NCBI GenBank assembly: GCA_041494285.1
Contig: JBGQAL010000100.1
Location: 1-10,078 of the forward strand
DNA: 10,078 nucleotides
Direction of reading: 5' to 3'
DNA from: Fen-7 sp041494285
GTDB lineage: Archaea; Halobacteriota; Methanosarcinia; Methanotrichales; Methanotrichaceae
In this document: positions 1 to 5,904 of the stretch, piece after piece
Position numbering within the stretch: position 1 is the stretch's first letter
Layout of the letters: each line of letters opens with the position of its first letter
Notes under the pieces: model-generated
The model's input: only the letters and a program-made list of their open reading frames with translations
Databases searched by the model: none
Told to the model about the DNA's origin: nothing
Position numbers and translations under genes: made by a program

Positions 1-85
1 ATGATTTCCCACGACGCAGGTACCGGTTCAGCTCGTCTCGGTCTTCCTCTTTCAATTTCACACAGAATATTGTTTTTCGTGACAC
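1..85 (-). CDS. IS630-family transposase, N-terminal fragment (runs off left edge)
   Basis: Reading the minus strand from a GTG at 85-83 gives 28 codons to the window edge. The product begins MSRKTIFCVKLKEEDRDEL and continues with NRYLRRGKS. This matches the usual opening of IS630-type transposases: a short basic start, a KL(T/K)EE(E/D)R.EL helix and an R.GK(S/A) turn that begins the helix-turn-helix DNA-binding domain. The DDE catalytic core would lie outside the window. A stop codon sits five codons upstream of the GTG in the same frame, and I see no ATG or TTG between them. There is no Shine-Dalgarno sequence. The start lies about 40 bases inside the predicted element end, which is normal for this IS family. 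The family call rests on a short fragment and on pattern recognition. Confidence 0.55.
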   Translation of the reverse strand, partial: MSRKTIFCVKLKEEDRDELNRYLRRGKS

Positions 86-128
86 AATTTTATTTTATAA
101 CATATTATGAGATTTAAAACTTGTGTTA
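82..128. repeat. Inverted repeat and candidate IS630 end with TA target site
   Basis: ACACAA followed by TTTTA (82-92) is mirrored by TAAAA, one bulged C and TTGTGT (115-126), an 11-base-pair interrupted stem. Immediately outside lie TA dinucleotides (127-128, 129-130), the target that IS630/Tc1-type elements duplicate. Read on the minus strand, the element would begin near TAACACAAG about 40 bases before the transposase GTG. The placement is inferred. The matching far end is outside the window. Confidence 0.4.
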
Positions 129-346
129 TAGAGCACTAGTGCTACTTCACGCTCAATTTCCGATGAAAGTCTGCCAGCACTGCTCAAAGTCAAATAATGA
201 TCATCGTTCTTTCCGAATAAATCTTCAATTATAAATTGAGCATCCCTTCGATACGTGATTACATCTGGCCCATAATGTGTTGATGCTAATTGTTCTTTGA
301 TTCGTTTTAGCGTGATTAGGGCTAATTTCTTTTCCATTGAGATCAT
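95..346 (-). CDS. Hypothetical protein, probably 3'-truncated by the adjacent IS element
   Basis: This is an 83-residue ORF with ATG at 346-344; an in-frame ATG at 337 gives MEKKLALITLKRIKEQL as an alternative start. The N-terminal half is a charged amphipathic helix. It is followed by YRRDAQFIIEDLFGKNDDH, which resembles the W/Y-R-D-T...I...(I/L)FG.(N/D)S pattern near the N-terminus of many uncharacterised bacterial and archaeal accessory proteins, some with effector domains further along. The last residues fall in the inverted repeat of the predicted IS630 end, so the original protein was probably longer. A TATA-like ATTATAT lies 24 bases before the ATG, consistent with a leaderless transcript. 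I do not recognise a function. The family resemblance is inference. Confidence 0.5.
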   Translation of the reverse strand: MISMEKKLALITLKRIKEQLASTHYGPDVITYRRDAQFIIEDLFGKNDDHYLTLSSAGRLSSEIEREVALVLYNTSFKSHNML

Positions 347-366
347 GAAAGTATGGTAGATTGACC

Positions 367-373
367 ATATAAT
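367..373 (-). promoter_or_regulatory. TATA-like box for the 83-residue ORF
   Basis: The minus strand reads ATTATAT, centred about 24 bases upstream of the ATG at 346. That is the archaeal TATA-to-start distance, so transcription would begin at or next to the start codon. No Shine-Dalgarno sequence is present, which agrees with leaderless translation. Confidence 0.35.
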
Positions 374-475
374 CTTTTGGAAATCATATACCTTAACTGC
401 TGATCTCCACCAAATCCTACATTGAATAAGAGAAAGTTCGGCATAAATTCAAGAGAGTTTTTTTGATGGATAAGA

Positions 476-490
476 ATAAAATTAAAAATA
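476..490 (-). terminator. Oligo-T tract downstream of the TIR gene
   Basis: Directly after the TIR-gene stop codon (497-495) the minus strand carries T5 and T4 runs in AT-rich sequence. Archaeal RNA polymerase terminates on such T-rich tracts without needing a hairpin. No convincing stem precedes it. Confidence 0.35.
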
Positions 491-494
491 TAGT

Positions 495-1274
495 TTATTT
501 TTTAGTTATAAATCTATTGAGATTAGCCTGTTTGAGTAAATAGCTCGTTAGGCTACTGATAGCTTCAGTTTTAGGCATCCTGAAATCAACCATAAGCGTC
601 TTTATCCGAGTCTCTATTTCAGCGTTAGGAAATTCGACATTATGCTTCCGAAGCTCTTTATTTACTTCGTTCGCTGCATCGGAAAGATCCATAATTGGGA
701 CTAAATTACTGAGACTTTGTTGTTGTTCGCGGACGATCCTCAATATTTCTTCGACCATATTCTCCAATGAGCGTTTCGGTTCTTGGGTTCCTTGTGACCT
801 ATTTGTTATATCCAGAAGGAGTTTCTCCAATGATGGCCAAAATACATCCAGGATATTATTGAGCCTATCCTCAGGTAAGGGGTGTTCTTGAGCACGGTTA
901 ATTGTTTGCAGGAGTCTCTTTGTACCATCTCTATCCGCCTTGACAGCTTGGAACTGTGCCAACGGACCTACGACCTCAGTAGGTTCAAAGCTCAACAAGT
1001 AAGGACATACGCTTGCCTTGTCGAAGATCTTAGATAGTGCTCCCGCTTCAAAAAGAAGCCACGGGGCATTCAAATTTTCGGCTGTCAAACATAAGATCCC
1101 CAATTGGGTTTGCTGTAACTGTTCAGCTAGAGCTGGCGTCCACCGCGTACCGGCATCAATGTCAGATGAAGAAGTCCACGGTTCAACGGCCTGTATGACA
1201 CTTGGTAGCCAATCTCGTAAGGCATCCGCCATTGCCTGACTTCTGGAACCGGACCAACTAATAAAGACTTTCAT
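495..1274 (-). CDS. TIR-domain protein, predicted NAD-consuming defence effector
   Basis: The 259-residue product starts MKVFISWSG, the typical first strand of bacterial and archaeal TIR domains. The TIR fold spans about residues 1-140: a BB-loop-like segment SSSDIDAGTRW (35-45), then LGILCLTAENLNAPW (58-72) and FEAGAL (75-80). Glu76, four residues after Trp72, matches the catalytic glutamate of NAD-cleaving TIR domains. A charged helix (about 165-195) leads into a C-terminal helical part that I do not recognise and that may be a sensor or partner-binding region. I prefer the ATG at 1274; a GTG at 1286 would add four residues. It lies just downstream of a small basic ORF and is probably cotranscribed with it. 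TIR identity is strong. NADase activity and a role in defence are inferred from the family. Confidence 0.85.
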   Translation of the reverse strand: MKVFISWSGSRSQAMADALRDWLPSVIQAVEPWTSSSDIDAGTRWTPALAEQLQQTQLGILCLTAENLNAPWLLFEAGALSKIFDKASVCPYLLSFEPTEVVGPLAQFQAVKADRDGTKRLLQTINRAQEHPLPEDRLNNILDVFWPSLEKLLLDITNRSQGTQEPKRSLENMVEEILRIVREQQQSLSNLVPIMDLSDAANEVNKELRKHNVEFPNAEIETRIKTLMVDFRMPKTEAISSLTSYLLKQANLNRFITKK

Positions 1275-1301
1275 AGTCACATCCACGAGATAAATCTCGT
1301 C

Positions 1302-1550
1302 CTATATCTGCAAGTTCTCGATGCGTTGTCTTAGTGGCTTCTCAAAGCGGAACCCTTTCTTTCTCGCTGATCTGACCCATGACTTCCCCCATCCAATATC
1401 AACTTTGGACAGATGATGAAGTAGTCCAGAGCCTTTAACTTTTCCATGATATGCAGGGTAAGGCTGAGCACCATTCCGAGAATCACGAGCAGGACGTAAT
1501 TCAGAATGGATCGAATTCTGGGCTAAACAACGAGTAAACATATCTTTCAT
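1302..1550 (-). CDS. Small basic hypothetical protein upstream of the TIR gene
   Basis: This ORF encodes 82 residues with 17 Lys/Arg against 6 Asp/Glu, so it is strongly basic, with no membrane segment. Its middle, around GKVKGSGLLHHL and DIGWGKSWVRSARKKG, suggests a nucleic-acid-binding character, but I recognise no family. It ends 15-27 bases before the TIR start, on the same strand. An exact TTTATATA box lies about 34 bases before its ATG, so transcription would begin 5-10 bases ahead of that codon. This makes it either the first gene of a two-gene unit with the TIR protein or a decayed remnant lying in the TIR leader. The promoter position favours translation. No Shine-Dalgarno sequence is visible. 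Confidence 0.4.
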   Translation of the reverse strand: MKDMFTRCLAQNSIHSELRPARDSRNGAQPYPAYHGKVKGSGLLHHLSKVDIGWGKSWVRSARKKGFRFEKPLRQRIENLQI

Positions 1551-1580
1551 ACTAATTACTTACGGGAAAGCTATCTGGCA

Positions 1581-1588
1581 TATATAAA
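1581..1588 (-). promoter_or_regulatory. TATA box for the small ORF and TIR gene
   Basis: The minus strand reads TTTATATA, a perfect match to the archaeal TATA consensus. Transcription would start near 1558-1560, about 8-10 bases before the ATG at 1550. It is the best promoter match in the left accessory region. Confidence 0.55.
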
Positions 1589-1598
1589 GGCAAAGCTT

Positions 1599-1605
1599 AA
1601 AAAAA
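1599..1605 (-). terminator. T7 tract downstream of tfuA
   Basis: A run of seven T on the minus strand lies about 160 bases after the tfuA stop and just before the promoter of the small ORF/TIR unit. It could end the ycaO-tfuA transcript. The 1606-1762 stretch between it and the stop holds no gene I can support. Confidence 0.35.
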
Positions 1606-1762
1606 TACAATCAACATGCTGGGCCCATCCCAGAATCCAAGACAACACGGATTGCGGTCGCTTAACACAAGTTCTGGTAATCTGTCGATAAGCATCTTGC
1701 TGATTTTGAGGCCAACACAGTTCTTTTCGAAAGACTTCCCAAATCAGGCCAAGGTCTTGAAC

Positions 1763-2413
1763 TCAAGCTTCATCCGCAAGCTCTCTGGCCCGCCTGATCG
1801 CCCTGATTGCATCCTCCTTTTTGAGATCGCTTCTTTCGGTATCGATAAAAGTCTTGAAACGCTCCAGCCGCTCCTCTGCTACCCGGCCCTTGCAGGCGTT
1901 TATTATCCTGTCGTAGGTTCTTTCTGGGAAGTAGAGCGACATAGCTTCCTGCAACAGGGCCAGACTGCCTTCTTCGTCGAGCACTCCCTTCTTCACGGCT
2001 ATTTTCAGGTTGTGTCGAATGTTGACCAGCGGTTCGGATAGCGGCTCAAAAGAGTATGGGTCGAAGATCAAGGCAACCTCGTCATCGGAGACCAGCTCTT
2101 TATGCTTGTATGCCTCGTATATCTCGCCAACGCCTTGCATGCCGTAAACATCAAGCTCCGAGGCCCGCAGGGCACCCATGCTTGAAGCACCTATGACCTT
2201 CACGCCGTGGTCCAAGGCGTACAGGACCTCTTTGTGGGCCACTGAACACTCCTGGAAGAAGACTCCGTCTATTAGACAGATGACCTCGGCTCCGTCTTGG
2301 GCAGCTTTGAAGAGGTCTCCTCGCTTGGCTGGTGGAAGGTACTCGGCATCCAGGATCTCCCTTGCCTCGGCTTCAGGAAGGCTTGGCCCCAGGAACACGA
2401 CGACCTTTGGCAT
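1763..2413 (-). CDS. tfuA: TfuA-like protein, partner of YcaO in McrA thioglycine formation
   Basis: The 216-residue product is of usual TfuA length. It shows the family pattern: an N-terminal strand ending FLGPSL (7-12), YLPPAKRGD (25-33), CLIDGVF (46-52) and IGASSMGALRASEL (74-87). In methanogens TfuA works with YcaO to convert a glycine of McrA, the catalytic subunit of methyl-coenzyme M reductase, to thioglycine. TfuA is thought to help deliver sulfur or recruit the substrate. I chose the ATG at 2413 because GGAGGGCGAG (2429-2420) lies ahead of it; a TTG at 2431 would add six residues and overlap that ribosome binding site. The gene starts inside the 3' end of ycaO, so the two are translationally linked. 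Function follows from the established genetics of the pair in Methanosarcina. Confidence 0.9.
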   Translation of the reverse strand: MPKVVVFLGPSLPEAEAREILDAEYLPPAKRGDLFKAAQDGAEVICLIDGVFFQECSVAHKEVLYALDHGVKVIGASSMGALRASELDVYGMQGVGEIYEAYKHKELVSDDEVALIFDPYSFEPLSEPLVNIRHNLKIAVKKGVLDEEGSLALLQEAMSLYFPERTYDRIINACKGRVAEERLERFKTFIDTERSDLKKEDAIRAIRRARELADEA

Positions 2414-3587
2414 TCTTAACTCGCCCTCCAACCCTCTCGGAGTCCACAGCGGAGATCTCCAGTCCCGGAACTATTACCCTAACGACGGGAACTCCTATCT
2501 CCTCCCTGGTGAGATCGATGACTATTGCCCTATCAAGGCCGGCTTCCTCCAGGTGGCCGGTCATGTTTCTTATGTCCTCCAGGAAGTCGTCGCTGTCATA
2601 GGATTTCATCTCTGCAAAGTCCTTGCTCCTGGAGACATCGAACCAGTGCTTGTTGAGCCTCTTGGTCCTATCGTAGCCAATCTGTTTCCTGAAGTCAGCT
2701 ACAGTCGTATCCTCCCTTGCTCCGTGAATCTGGGTGAGCCTTGACTGTGCCACCTCGGTCAGGGCGCGCAGCACTGCGACACCTGCACAGGTGTGGGTTC
2801 CCATGCCTGTTGTCAGGAGAGTGGGATCTCTTAGTTTAGTATCGTCCGAGACTGCTGCACAGGTGGGAATGCCTATGTCGCTTGTTATATCCTTGAGATA
2901 GACTGCCACCTCGGCCCGGGAGAACTTGTCCATGAGGTCTCCGGCCAGGCCGTCTCCTACGTTTTGGATTATGGGTCCTGTGTTGCGGCTGGCCTCCACC
3001 AAGGACCAGGCGTCCCTCTCAATCACCTCGGCCAGTCCGTGGAATATGGCCTCTTCCACTTCGTTTCCGGATGCAAGACCACTGGTGTTGGTCCGAAACA
3101 ACAGCTTGTAGCTGTGAGCTAGAGGGTGAAAGACGGCGTTCGCAGGAACGAGGATATCCTCGTTGTTCATGATATCGTATCCAGCGACCCACGGTATCTC
3201 ACTGTCCGGGTCAGACCCCTCAGGCAGGATGAGATCCGACGGATTGAGAACGGTCTGCTCCTTCTTCAATTCTGAGAATCTGGAGATTAAAAGCTCCCTG
3301 TCTTTAAGTTCTCCCGAGTACCTCTCGATCCCCTCCATCATGGCAGAGACCTTGGCCTCAGTAGGTGTGGCGCCCTTGCCGTTGTACACGGATATTGCAC
3401 CCTTTTCGGCCATGGGCCTTATCGACGAAAAGACCGGTATCCCTACTCGATCCAGATTTGTGATGTCCGCCACTCTGGTGATGCCTGCTGCCGGCATCTT
3501 GGAATCTATGCGGGATAGCGTCTCTTCGGGAGCTAGAGCCCTGTGTGTATCGTCCTTATACCTCTTCAAACACGACCTTAGCCTCAT
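2373..3587 (-). CDS. ycaO: YcaO-type ATP-dependent cyclodehydratase/thioamide synthase acting on McrA
   Basis: The 404-residue product begins MRLRSCLKRYKDDTHRAL and has the YcaO ATP-binding elements: SVYNGKGAT (66-74), EGIERYSGE (85-93) with its glutamates, SGLASGN (169-175) and GLAEVIERDAW (184-194). YcaO enzymes phosphorylate a backbone amide oxygen; the methanogen type with TfuA makes the McrA thioglycine. I chose the ATG at 3587: GTGAGG (3598-3593) is five bases upstream, and a TATA-like GTATTATA (3630-3623) places the transcript start near 3601. An in-frame ATG at 3623 lies inside that box and would be upstream of the transcript start. The 3' end overlaps tfuA by 41 bases. No mcr gene is nearby, so the substrate is assigned from family knowledge. 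Confidence 0.92.
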   Translation of the reverse strand: MRLRSCLKRYKDDTHRALAPEETLSRIDSKMPAAGITRVADITNLDRVGIPVFSSIRPMAEKGAISVYNGKGATPTEAKVSAMMEGIERYSGELKDRELLISRFSELKKEQTVLNPSDLILPEGSDPDSEIPWVAGYDIMNNEDILVPANAVFHPLAHSYKLLFRTNTSGLASGNEVEEAIFHGLAEVIERDAWSLVEASRNTGPIIQNVGDGLAGDLMDKFSRAEVAVYLKDITSDIGIPTCAAVSDDTKLRDPTLLTTGMGTHTCAGVAVLRALTEVAQSRLTQIHGAREDTTVADFRKQIGYDRTKRLNKHWFDVSRSKDFAEMKSYDSDDFLEDIRNMTGHLEEAGLDRAIVIDLTREEIGVPVVRVIVPGLEISAVDSERVGGRVKNAKGRRVPGAKPS

Positions 3588-3622
3588 TCGCGCCTCACGC
3601 CCAGAGCAAAGCCGGGATGCCA

Positions 3623-3630
3623 TATAATAC
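3623..3630 (-). promoter_or_regulatory. TATA-like box for ycaO-tfuA
   Basis: The minus strand reads GTATTATA. Starting transcription about 25 bases downstream gives a leader of roughly 14 bases that still contains the GTGAGG ribosome binding site of the ATG at 3587. This supports the shorter ycaO start and a promoter separate from the thioesterase gene upstream. Confidence 0.4.
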
Positions 3631-3705
3631 TATTCAGTTCTGGCAATGCTGACAAGGCAGGCAAGGAAATTTGCTGGCCAGGAACAGGTCAGGAATTGAC
3701 TTGGC

Positions 3706-4122
3706 TCACAGAAAGGGAAGTGGGTCCTTCTTTCTGTAAGCCATGGCCTGGCAGGTGGCAATCAGGTCTCCCTTGTCGTTCTTCACCTCGATGCGATAGC
3801 TGGAAATTCTCCTAGATCTGGAAACCTCTCTTGCCTCGGCTCTGAGGGTGTCACCAGGAGTTGATGAATTGATGTAGGAGACATTCACATTCAGGGCTAC
3901 GGCTACGGTCCCGTGAGAGTTTGCAGCAACCTCGAAAGCGCCATCGATGAGAGAAAATACTGCCCCCCCATGAGTGACTCCGAAGATGTTCTTTGTATCT
4001 TCCGATAGCTTCAACTCCACAAGCGCATTTCCTGGGCTAACCTCAACAAGCTTCAAACCCAACATCTTTGCGTACGGCTCCTGTTCAAACCCTCTGCGTA
4101 TGGCTTCTAAAGTCTCTTCCAG
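3706..4122 (-). CDS. PaaI-type hotdog-fold thioesterase, probable CTG start
   Basis: The product is a single hotdog domain. GVTHGGAVFSLIDGAFEVA carries the HGG motif and the acidic residue on the hotdog helix typical of the PaaI/YbgC thioesterase class, which hydrolyse acyl-CoA or related thioesters as oligomers. The first ATG (4065, 119 residues) gives MLGLKLVEV, but family members usually have about 20 more residues before this point. Here the frame stays open upstream and encodes EETLEAIRRGFEQEPYAK, which looks like that missing part. No ATG, GTG or TTG precedes it. A perfect GGAGGA (4134-4129) sits six bases before a CTG (4122-4120), so I annotate CTG as the start (138 residues). The next in-frame stop is at 4203-4201. 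The substrate is unknown. The gene is 118 bases upstream of ycaO, on the same strand. Confidence 0.8.
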   Translation of the reverse strand: MEETLEAIRRGFEQEPYAKMLGLKLVEVSPGNALVELKLSEDTKNIFGVTHGGAVFSLIDGAFEVAANSHGTVAVALNVNVSYINSSTPGDTLRAEAREVSRSRRISSYRIEVKNDKGDLIATCQAMAYRKKDPLPFL

Positions 4123-4128
4123 TGGTAT

Positions 4129-4134
4129 TCCTCC
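4129..4134 (-). promoter_or_regulatory. Ribosome binding site that points to a CTG start
   Basis: The minus strand reads GGAGGA, then six bases, then CTG in the thioesterase frame. The only standard start (ATG 4065) has AGGAG twelve bases ahead, a poor distance. The site therefore decides in favour of the longer protein, unless the assembly carries a base error in a true ATG, GTG or TTG. Confidence 0.5.
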
Positions 4135-4193
4135 ATATTCTGCTCCGCCTTTTTCCCGGGCTCGCAGTTCAACTTTGCAGAAGTCTTCGAAAT

Positions 4194-4203
4194 GGTTATA
4201 TCA
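4194..4203. promoter_or_regulatory. Candidate shared TATA element between divergent genes
   Basis: GGTTATATCA reads as a TATA-like box on both strands. On the plus strand it lies about 28 bases before the ATG at 4227, giving a nearly leaderless transcript. On the minus strand it would give the thioesterase gene a leader of about 50 bases. Confidence 0.3.
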
Positions 4204-4226
4204 ACTCTCCGATTATCCTAGGATTA

Positions 4227-4691
4227 ATGGATGTCAGCCCCCGCCAGGATTACCTCTCAGTAGAGATGAGCGGAGGAGCGGTATCCGTCCTCCTCAACCA
4301 GGGTACCATAAACCTCTGGTTCGGCCGAAACGCGGAGAAGTCACTGGTTTCCAAAATCCTTCTAATAATCTCAAAGGTGGCCTCCGCAGCAGAGCACGAG
4401 AGGGAGACCATATGCAGCTTCGAGGAGATGAGTGGGTTCGAGAACTGCGGATACATTCTGACTTCTTACGCCAGGAGAGGTGATAAATACAGGGCGGTTT
4501 TTTTGGTTCCCTTCTCCGATCCTAGGGCCCTCGAAAGGCTCATAGGATCCATCTGCATTGACCTAGAGCTTGGAGAAGCCAGGATGACTATCTCCTGGAG
4601 AGGAGGAAGAACCAGGATGAACACGCTGCACCAGGAGCTTTCCAAGCTGAACTGCTTTTCTTTCTCCAACATAACTTATAAGGATGGCTAG
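4227..4691 (+). CDS. Conserved-looking hypothetical protein, function unknown
   Basis: This is a 154-residue soluble protein with alternating strands and helices and no signal peptide or membrane segment. I chose the ATG at 4227 because the open frame upstream (to 4068) lies antisense to the thioesterase gene, and because a TATA-like box lies about 28 bases upstream. AGGA (4220-4223) is only three bases from the ATG. Visible segments are GTINLWFGRNAEKSLVSKI, a pair of cysteines (ICSFEEMSGFENCG), KYRAVFLVPFSDP and ARMTISWRGGRTRMNTL near the C-terminus. No catalytic motif stands out. It ends about 70 bases before the aminotransferase start, in the same direction, so the two may be functionally linked. 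I recognise no family. Confidence 0.6.
   Translation: MDVSPRQDYLSVEMSGGAVSVLLNQGTINLWFGRNAEKSLVSKILLIISKVASAAEHERETICSFEEMSGFENCGYILTSYARRGDKYRAVFLVPFSDPRALERLIGSICIDLELGEARMTISWRGGRTRMNTLHQELSKLNCFSFSNITYKDG
4675..4682 (+). promoter_or_regulatory. TATA-like box ahead of the aminotransferase
   Basis: CTTATAAG overlaps the 3' end of the preceding gene and would start transcription near 4704, leaving a leader of about 58 bases with the GGAGG site at 4751. The aminotransferase may also be read through from the upstream gene. Confidence 0.3.
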
Positions 4692-4761
4692 CCCAGAAGA
4701 CTCAATCATAATGCTGCTCCGTCATAGACCAGCAGTTCAGATATTAGCTCGGAGGGAGACC

Positions 4762-5865
4762 ATGAAGTTTGCAAGCCACATAAGCGAGATGGATATATCC
4801 GGGATAAGAAAGTGCTTTGAGGGCGCAGGGCCTAACGCGATCAACCTTGGTTTGGGCCAGCCGGACTTCGATACTCCGGCGCACATCAAAGAGGCGGCAA
4901 TCAAGGCCATCCAAGATGGGTTCACGGGTTACACCCCTAACTGCGGTTTCCCTGATCTGCTCCTGGCCATCAGCCAGAAGTTCCTGCGTGATAACCAGCT
5001 AAGATACTCGCCAGAGGAGATTATGGTGACCAGCGGAGCAAGTGAGGCCCTCTTTCTGGCCATTGCTGCCCTGGTCGAAAGGAGAGACGAGGTTCTTGTG
5101 GGCGACCCTAGCTTTCTGTCTTACTCAGCCCTGACCAAACTGGTGGGAGGCAAACCAGTTGGCGTGCCTCTAAACGACAAACTGAGGCTTACGCCCGACG
5201 CCGTGAACGAAATGATCACCGATCGGACGAAAGCCATAATAATCAACTCTCCAGGCAACCCAACAGGTGCCGTCCAGACCGAGGAGGAGCTGCGCGGAAT
5301 CGCGGAGATCGCCGATGACCGCGATATTGCCGTCATTTCCGACGAGGTTTACGAGCATTTCATCTACGACGGAGAGCACATAAGCCCTGCCAGGTTCTCG
5401 GACAATGTCATCACAGTTAACGCAGTCTCTAAAACCTACGCCATGACGGGATGGAGACTGGGCTATCTGGCGGCAAAAGGCGGAGCGAAGGAGCAGCTTC
5501 TCAAGGTTCACCAGTACATCCAGGCCTGTGCCGGTTCCATATCCCAGAAGGCAGCGCTGACAGCCATTACCGGTCCGCAGGAATGTGTGGCCACGATGAG
5601 GGACGAGTTCAGGCTCAGGAGAGACATGCTGGTGAAGGGCTTTCTGGAGTTAGGAGTGGACCTGGTCAAACCCCAGGGTGCCTTTTACCTGTTTCCAGAG
5701 GTGGGAGACGGTGACGCCATCGTGTCAAAGCTGGCCAAAGCGGGTGTCATCGCAGTTCCAGGATCGGCCTTCGGGCCAAGAGGCAAAGAGCACATCAGGC
5801 TCTCCTATGCTTCATCCAGGAAGAACCTTGAGGAGGCGCTAAAGCGGATGAGAGGTATCCTTTAA
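4762..5865 (+). CDS. Class I/II PLP-dependent aminotransferase, aspartate aminotransferase-like
   Basis: The 367-residue fold-type I aminotransferase has all landmarks of the AspB-like (subgroup I-gamma/beta) family: INLGLGQPDFDTP near the N-terminus, GYTPNCGFPDL, NSPGNPTG (162-169), SDEVYE (193-198), SKTYAMTGWR with the PLP Schiff-base lysine at Lys224, and a carboxylate-binding Arg346 in IRLSYA. It should swap amino groups between a dicarboxylic amino acid and 2-oxo acids, most simply aspartate/2-oxoglutarate. Aromatic or alanine specificity cannot be excluded from sequence alone. I chose the ATG at 4762 because GGAGG (4751-4755) lies six bases upstream; an ATG at 4684 would add 26 residues that do not look like the family. 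It is followed by the aIF5A gene, which has its own promoter. Confidence 0.9.
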   Translation: MKFASHISEMDISGIRKCFEGAGPNAINLGLGQPDFDTPAHIKEAAIKAIQDGFTGYTPNCGFPDLLLAISQKFLRDNQLRYSPEEIMVTSGASEALFLAIAALVERRDEVLVGDPSFLSYSALTKLVGGKPVGVPLNDKLRLTPDAVNEMITDRTKAIIINSPGNPTGAVQTEEELRGIAEIADDRDIAVISDEVYEHFIYDGEHISPARFSDNVITVNAVSKTYAMTGWRLGYLAAKGGAKEQLLKVHQYIQACAGSISQKAALTAITGPQECVATMRDEFRLRRDMLVKGFLELGVDLVKPQGAFYLFPEVGDGDAIVSKLAKAGVIAVPGSAFGPRGKEHIRLSYASSRKNLEEALKRMRGIL

Positions 5866-5868
5866 ATA
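5861..5868 (+). promoter_or_regulatory. TATA box for aIF5A
   Basis: TTTAAATA spans the aminotransferase stop codon (5863-5865). Transcription would begin near 5889, just at the aIF5A ribosome binding site, so the leader would be very short. The gene therefore appears to have its own promoter. Confidence 0.45.
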
Positions 5869-5889
5869 GGAGAGTTGCATTCGTCGCTA

Positions 5890-5904
5890 GGAGTGATGAA
5901 ATAA
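5890..5904 (+). promoter_or_regulatory. aIF5A ribosome binding site with embedded ATG-AAA-TAA
   Basis: GGAGTGAT is a strong anti-16S match (one G shorter than the full motif), ending seven bases before the aIF5A ATG. Inside the spacer, ATG AAA TAA (5896-5904) forms a two-codon reading frame whose stop directly abuts the true start at 5905. The mini-frame ATG overlaps the ribosome binding site, so it may never be used. Confidence 0.5.

Noticed and set aside
458..464. T7 run on the plus strand as a terminator
   Set aside because: No plus-strand gene ends near it; it is probably part of general AT-richness in this spacer.
1616..2041. Plus-strand open frame (141 residues) across the tfuA 3' end
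   Set aside because: Most of it is antisense to tfuA. The non-overlapping part has no recognisable pattern and no ribosome binding site.
2178..2744. Long plus-strand open frame (188 residues) antisense to tfuA and ycaO
   Set aside because: It lies wholly opposite two well-supported genes, has no family features and no promoter or ribosome binding site.
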